A DNA stretch of 54,022 nucleotides, from the NCBI RefSeq assembly GCF_000003605.2, contig NW_003122160.1:1-54022 (forward strand), written 5' to 3'. Every line of letters begins with the position of its first letter. Positions within the stretch are counted from its first letter, which is position 1. This document shows, in pieces, positions 52,011-54,022 of the stretch. The notes beneath the pieces are model-generated. The model saw nothing but the letters and a program-made list of their open reading frames with translations. It made no database searches and was not told where the DNA came from. Both the position numbers and the translations under genes were made by a program. The DNA is from Saccoglossus kowalevskii (Eukaryota > Hemichordata > Enteropneusta > Harrimaniidae).

Positions 52011-54022
52011 CCTATGACAACAAAACAATATCAGGGTCCACACAACAAGTGATGTTATATGTCACTCCGTTACCTATGACAACAAAACAATATCAGGGTC
52101 CACTTAACAAGGGATGTTATATGTCACTTTGTTACCTATGGCAACAAAACAATATCAGGGTCCACACAACAAGTGATGTTATATGTCACTTCGTTACCTA
52201 TGGCAACAAAACAATATCAGGGTCCACACAACAAGTGATGTTATATGTCACTTCGTTACCTATGGCAACAAAACAATATCAGGGTCCACACAACAAGTGA
52301 TGTTATATGTCACTTCGTTACCTATGGCAACAAAACAATATCAGGGTCATCACAACAAGTGATGTTATATGTCACTTCGTTACCTATGGCAACAAAACAA
52401 TATTAGGGTCCACACAACAAGTGATGTTATATGTCACTTCGTTACCTATGGCAACAAAACAATATCAGGGTCCACACAACAAGGGATGTTATATGTCACT
52501 TCGTTACCTATGGCAACAAAACAATATCAGGGTCCACACAACAAGTGATGTTATATGTCACTTCGTTACCTATGGCAACAAAACAATATCAGGGTCCACA
52601 CAACAAGTGATGTTATATGTCACTTCGTTACCTATGGCAACAAAACAATATCAGGGTCCACACAACAAGTGATGTTATATGTCACTTCGTTACCTATGGC
52701 AACAAAACAATATCAGGGTCAACACAACAAGTGATGTTATATGTCACTTCGTTACCTATGACAACAAAACAATATCACGGTCCACATAACAAGGGATGTT
52801 ATATGTCACCTCGTTACCTATGGCAACAAAACAATATCAGGGTCCACACAACAAGTGATGTTATATGTCACCTCGTTACCTATGGCAACAAAACAATATC
52901 AGGGTCCACACAACAAGTGATGTTATATGTCACTTCGTTACCTATGACAACAAAACATTATCAGGGTCCACACAACAAGTGATGTTATATGTCACTTCGT
53001 TACCTATGACAACAAAACAATATCAGGGTCCACACAACAAGTGATGTTATATGTCACTTCGTTACCTATGACAACAAAACAATATCAGGGTCCACACACA
53101 ACAAGTGATGTTATATGTCACTTCGTTACCTATGGCAACAAATCAATATCAGGGTCCACACAACAAGTGATGTTATATGTCACCTCGTTACCTATGGCAA
53201 CAAAACAATATCAGAGTCCACACAACAAGTGATGTTATATGTCACGTCGTTACCTATGGCAACAAAACAATATCAGGGTCCACACAGCAAGTGATGTTAT
53301 ATGTCACTTCGTTACCTATGGCAACAAAACAATATCAGGGTCCACACAACAAGTGATGTAATATGTCACTTCGTTACCTATGTCAACAAAACAATATCAG
53401 GGTCCACACAACAAGTGATGTTATATGTCACCTCGTTACCTATGGCAACAAAACAATATCAGGGTCCACACAACAAGTGATGTTATATGTCACTTCGTTA
53501 CCTATGGCAACAAAACAATATCAGGGTCCACATAACAAGTGATGTAATATGTCCCTTCGTTACCTATGGCAAAAAACAATATCAGGGTCCACGCAACAAG
53601 TGATGTTATATGTCACTCCGTTACCTATGACAACAAAACAATATCAGGGTCCACTTAACAAGGGATGTTATATGTCACTTTGTTACCTATGGCAACAAAA
53701 CAATATCAGGGTCCACACAACAAGTGATGTTATATGTCACTTCGTTACCTATGACAACAAAACAATATCAGGGTCCACACAACAAGTGATGTTATATGTC
53801 ACTTCGTTACCTATGACAACAAAACAATATCAGGGTCCACACAACAAGTGATGTTATATGTCACCTCGTTACCTATGGCAACGAAACAATATCAGGGTCC
53901 ACACAACAAGTGATGTTATATGTCACCTCGTTACCTATGGCAACGAAACAATATCAGGGTCCACACAACAAGTGATGTTATATGTCACTTCGTTACCTAT
54001 GACAACAAAACAATATCAGGTG

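Larger units (their letters stand above)
1..54022. repeat. Tandem satellite array, 62-bp monomer, about 870 copies
   Basis: The same 62-bp unit runs head-to-tail across the whole window. ATGTCAC recurs every 62 bases: the first full copy starts at 61 and a late one at 53982, which corresponds to 870 monomers with a net loss of 19 bp from small indels. All copies point the same way; I found no inverted block, unique spacer, transposon or gene. Consensus composition is A22 T16 C14 G10 (about 39% GC) with one CpG. Most monomers differ from the consensus at only a few positions, so the array is young or actively homogenised. The window opens with an altered monomer (TCAACTTCG) and ends on CAGGTG within another, so the array continues on both sides or was cut there. 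Satellites of this kind usually form heterochromatin near centromeres or telomeres; that location is inference. The family is not recognised by name. Confidence 0.98.
48300..54022. repeat. Type B satellite domain 3
   Basis: About 92 monomers with T54G near 48327, 48702, 50187, 50687, 51056, 51674, 52109, 52482, 52791 and 53658, and G21A from 48297 to 54000. Much of it can be read as copies of domains at 1.7-5.7 kb and 18.8-23.8 kb. The stretch from about 48900 to 49640 is T9C/A52T-rich and nearer to type C. No gene or unique sequence. Confidence 0.75.

Noticed and set aside
1-54022. CRISPR array
   Set aside because: Repeats are directly adjacent with no unique spacers, and the variable positions are scattered single-base changes in a 62-bp unit.
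1-54022. Telomeric repeats, transposon insertions, tRNA or rRNA genes
   Set aside because: Looked for and not seen; every part of the window can be read as the same monomer.

Overview
The whole window is one uninterrupted tandem satellite array. A monomer of 62 bp is repeated about 870 times, always in the same orientation, from the first base to the last; the array enters and leaves the window inside a monomer. I see no unique sequence, no credible protein-coding gene, no RNA gene, no transposon and no CRISPR array (the repeats are back-to-back with no unique spacers). All open frames are echoes of the 62-bp unit. An array this long, pure and AT-rich (consensus about 39% GC, one CpG per monomer) points to constitutive heterochromatin of a eukaryote, for example centromeric, pericentromeric or subtelomeric DNA. 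The species cannot be named from the sequence.

Monomer (position 1 = A of ATGTCAC; exact consensus copy at 867-928): positions 11-25 are GTTACCTATGGCAAC, a near-palindrome that fits the published X-box consensus of RFX transcription factors, GTNRCC-N(0-3)-RGYAAC. Positions 51-56 (AAGTGA) and 4-9 of the next monomer (TCACTT) form a second inverted repeat with a 9-base spacer. The two dyads are separated by one base, C10, which is the C of the only CpG. The rest, positions 26-50, is a C/A-rich linker containing GGGTCC.

Layout: diagnostic variants divide the array into alternating domains. Type A (T60A, A6C, A28C/C30A, A27C, T9C) occupies about 1-1690, 9700-17260, 23760-34760 and 36540-48180. 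Type B (T54G, G21A) occupies about 1690-5650, 18760-23760 and 48300-54022. Type C (G21A and A52T without A6C or T54G) occupies about 5650-9540, 17260-18760 and 34760-36540. Blocks of 0.4-1.6 kb with the same string of variants recur 1-46 kb apart within matching domains, as expected from unequal exchange, conversion or segmental amplification. Irregular, shortened monomers lie at two domain borders (9545-9700 and 48180-48300) and at two interior sites (2615-2790 and 45960-46210).

No genes act together here. The best candidate for biology is about 870 phased RFX-like sites, each abutting a second dyad. Variant positions and counts were read by eye and are approximate; block offsets were checked at several shared markers each.
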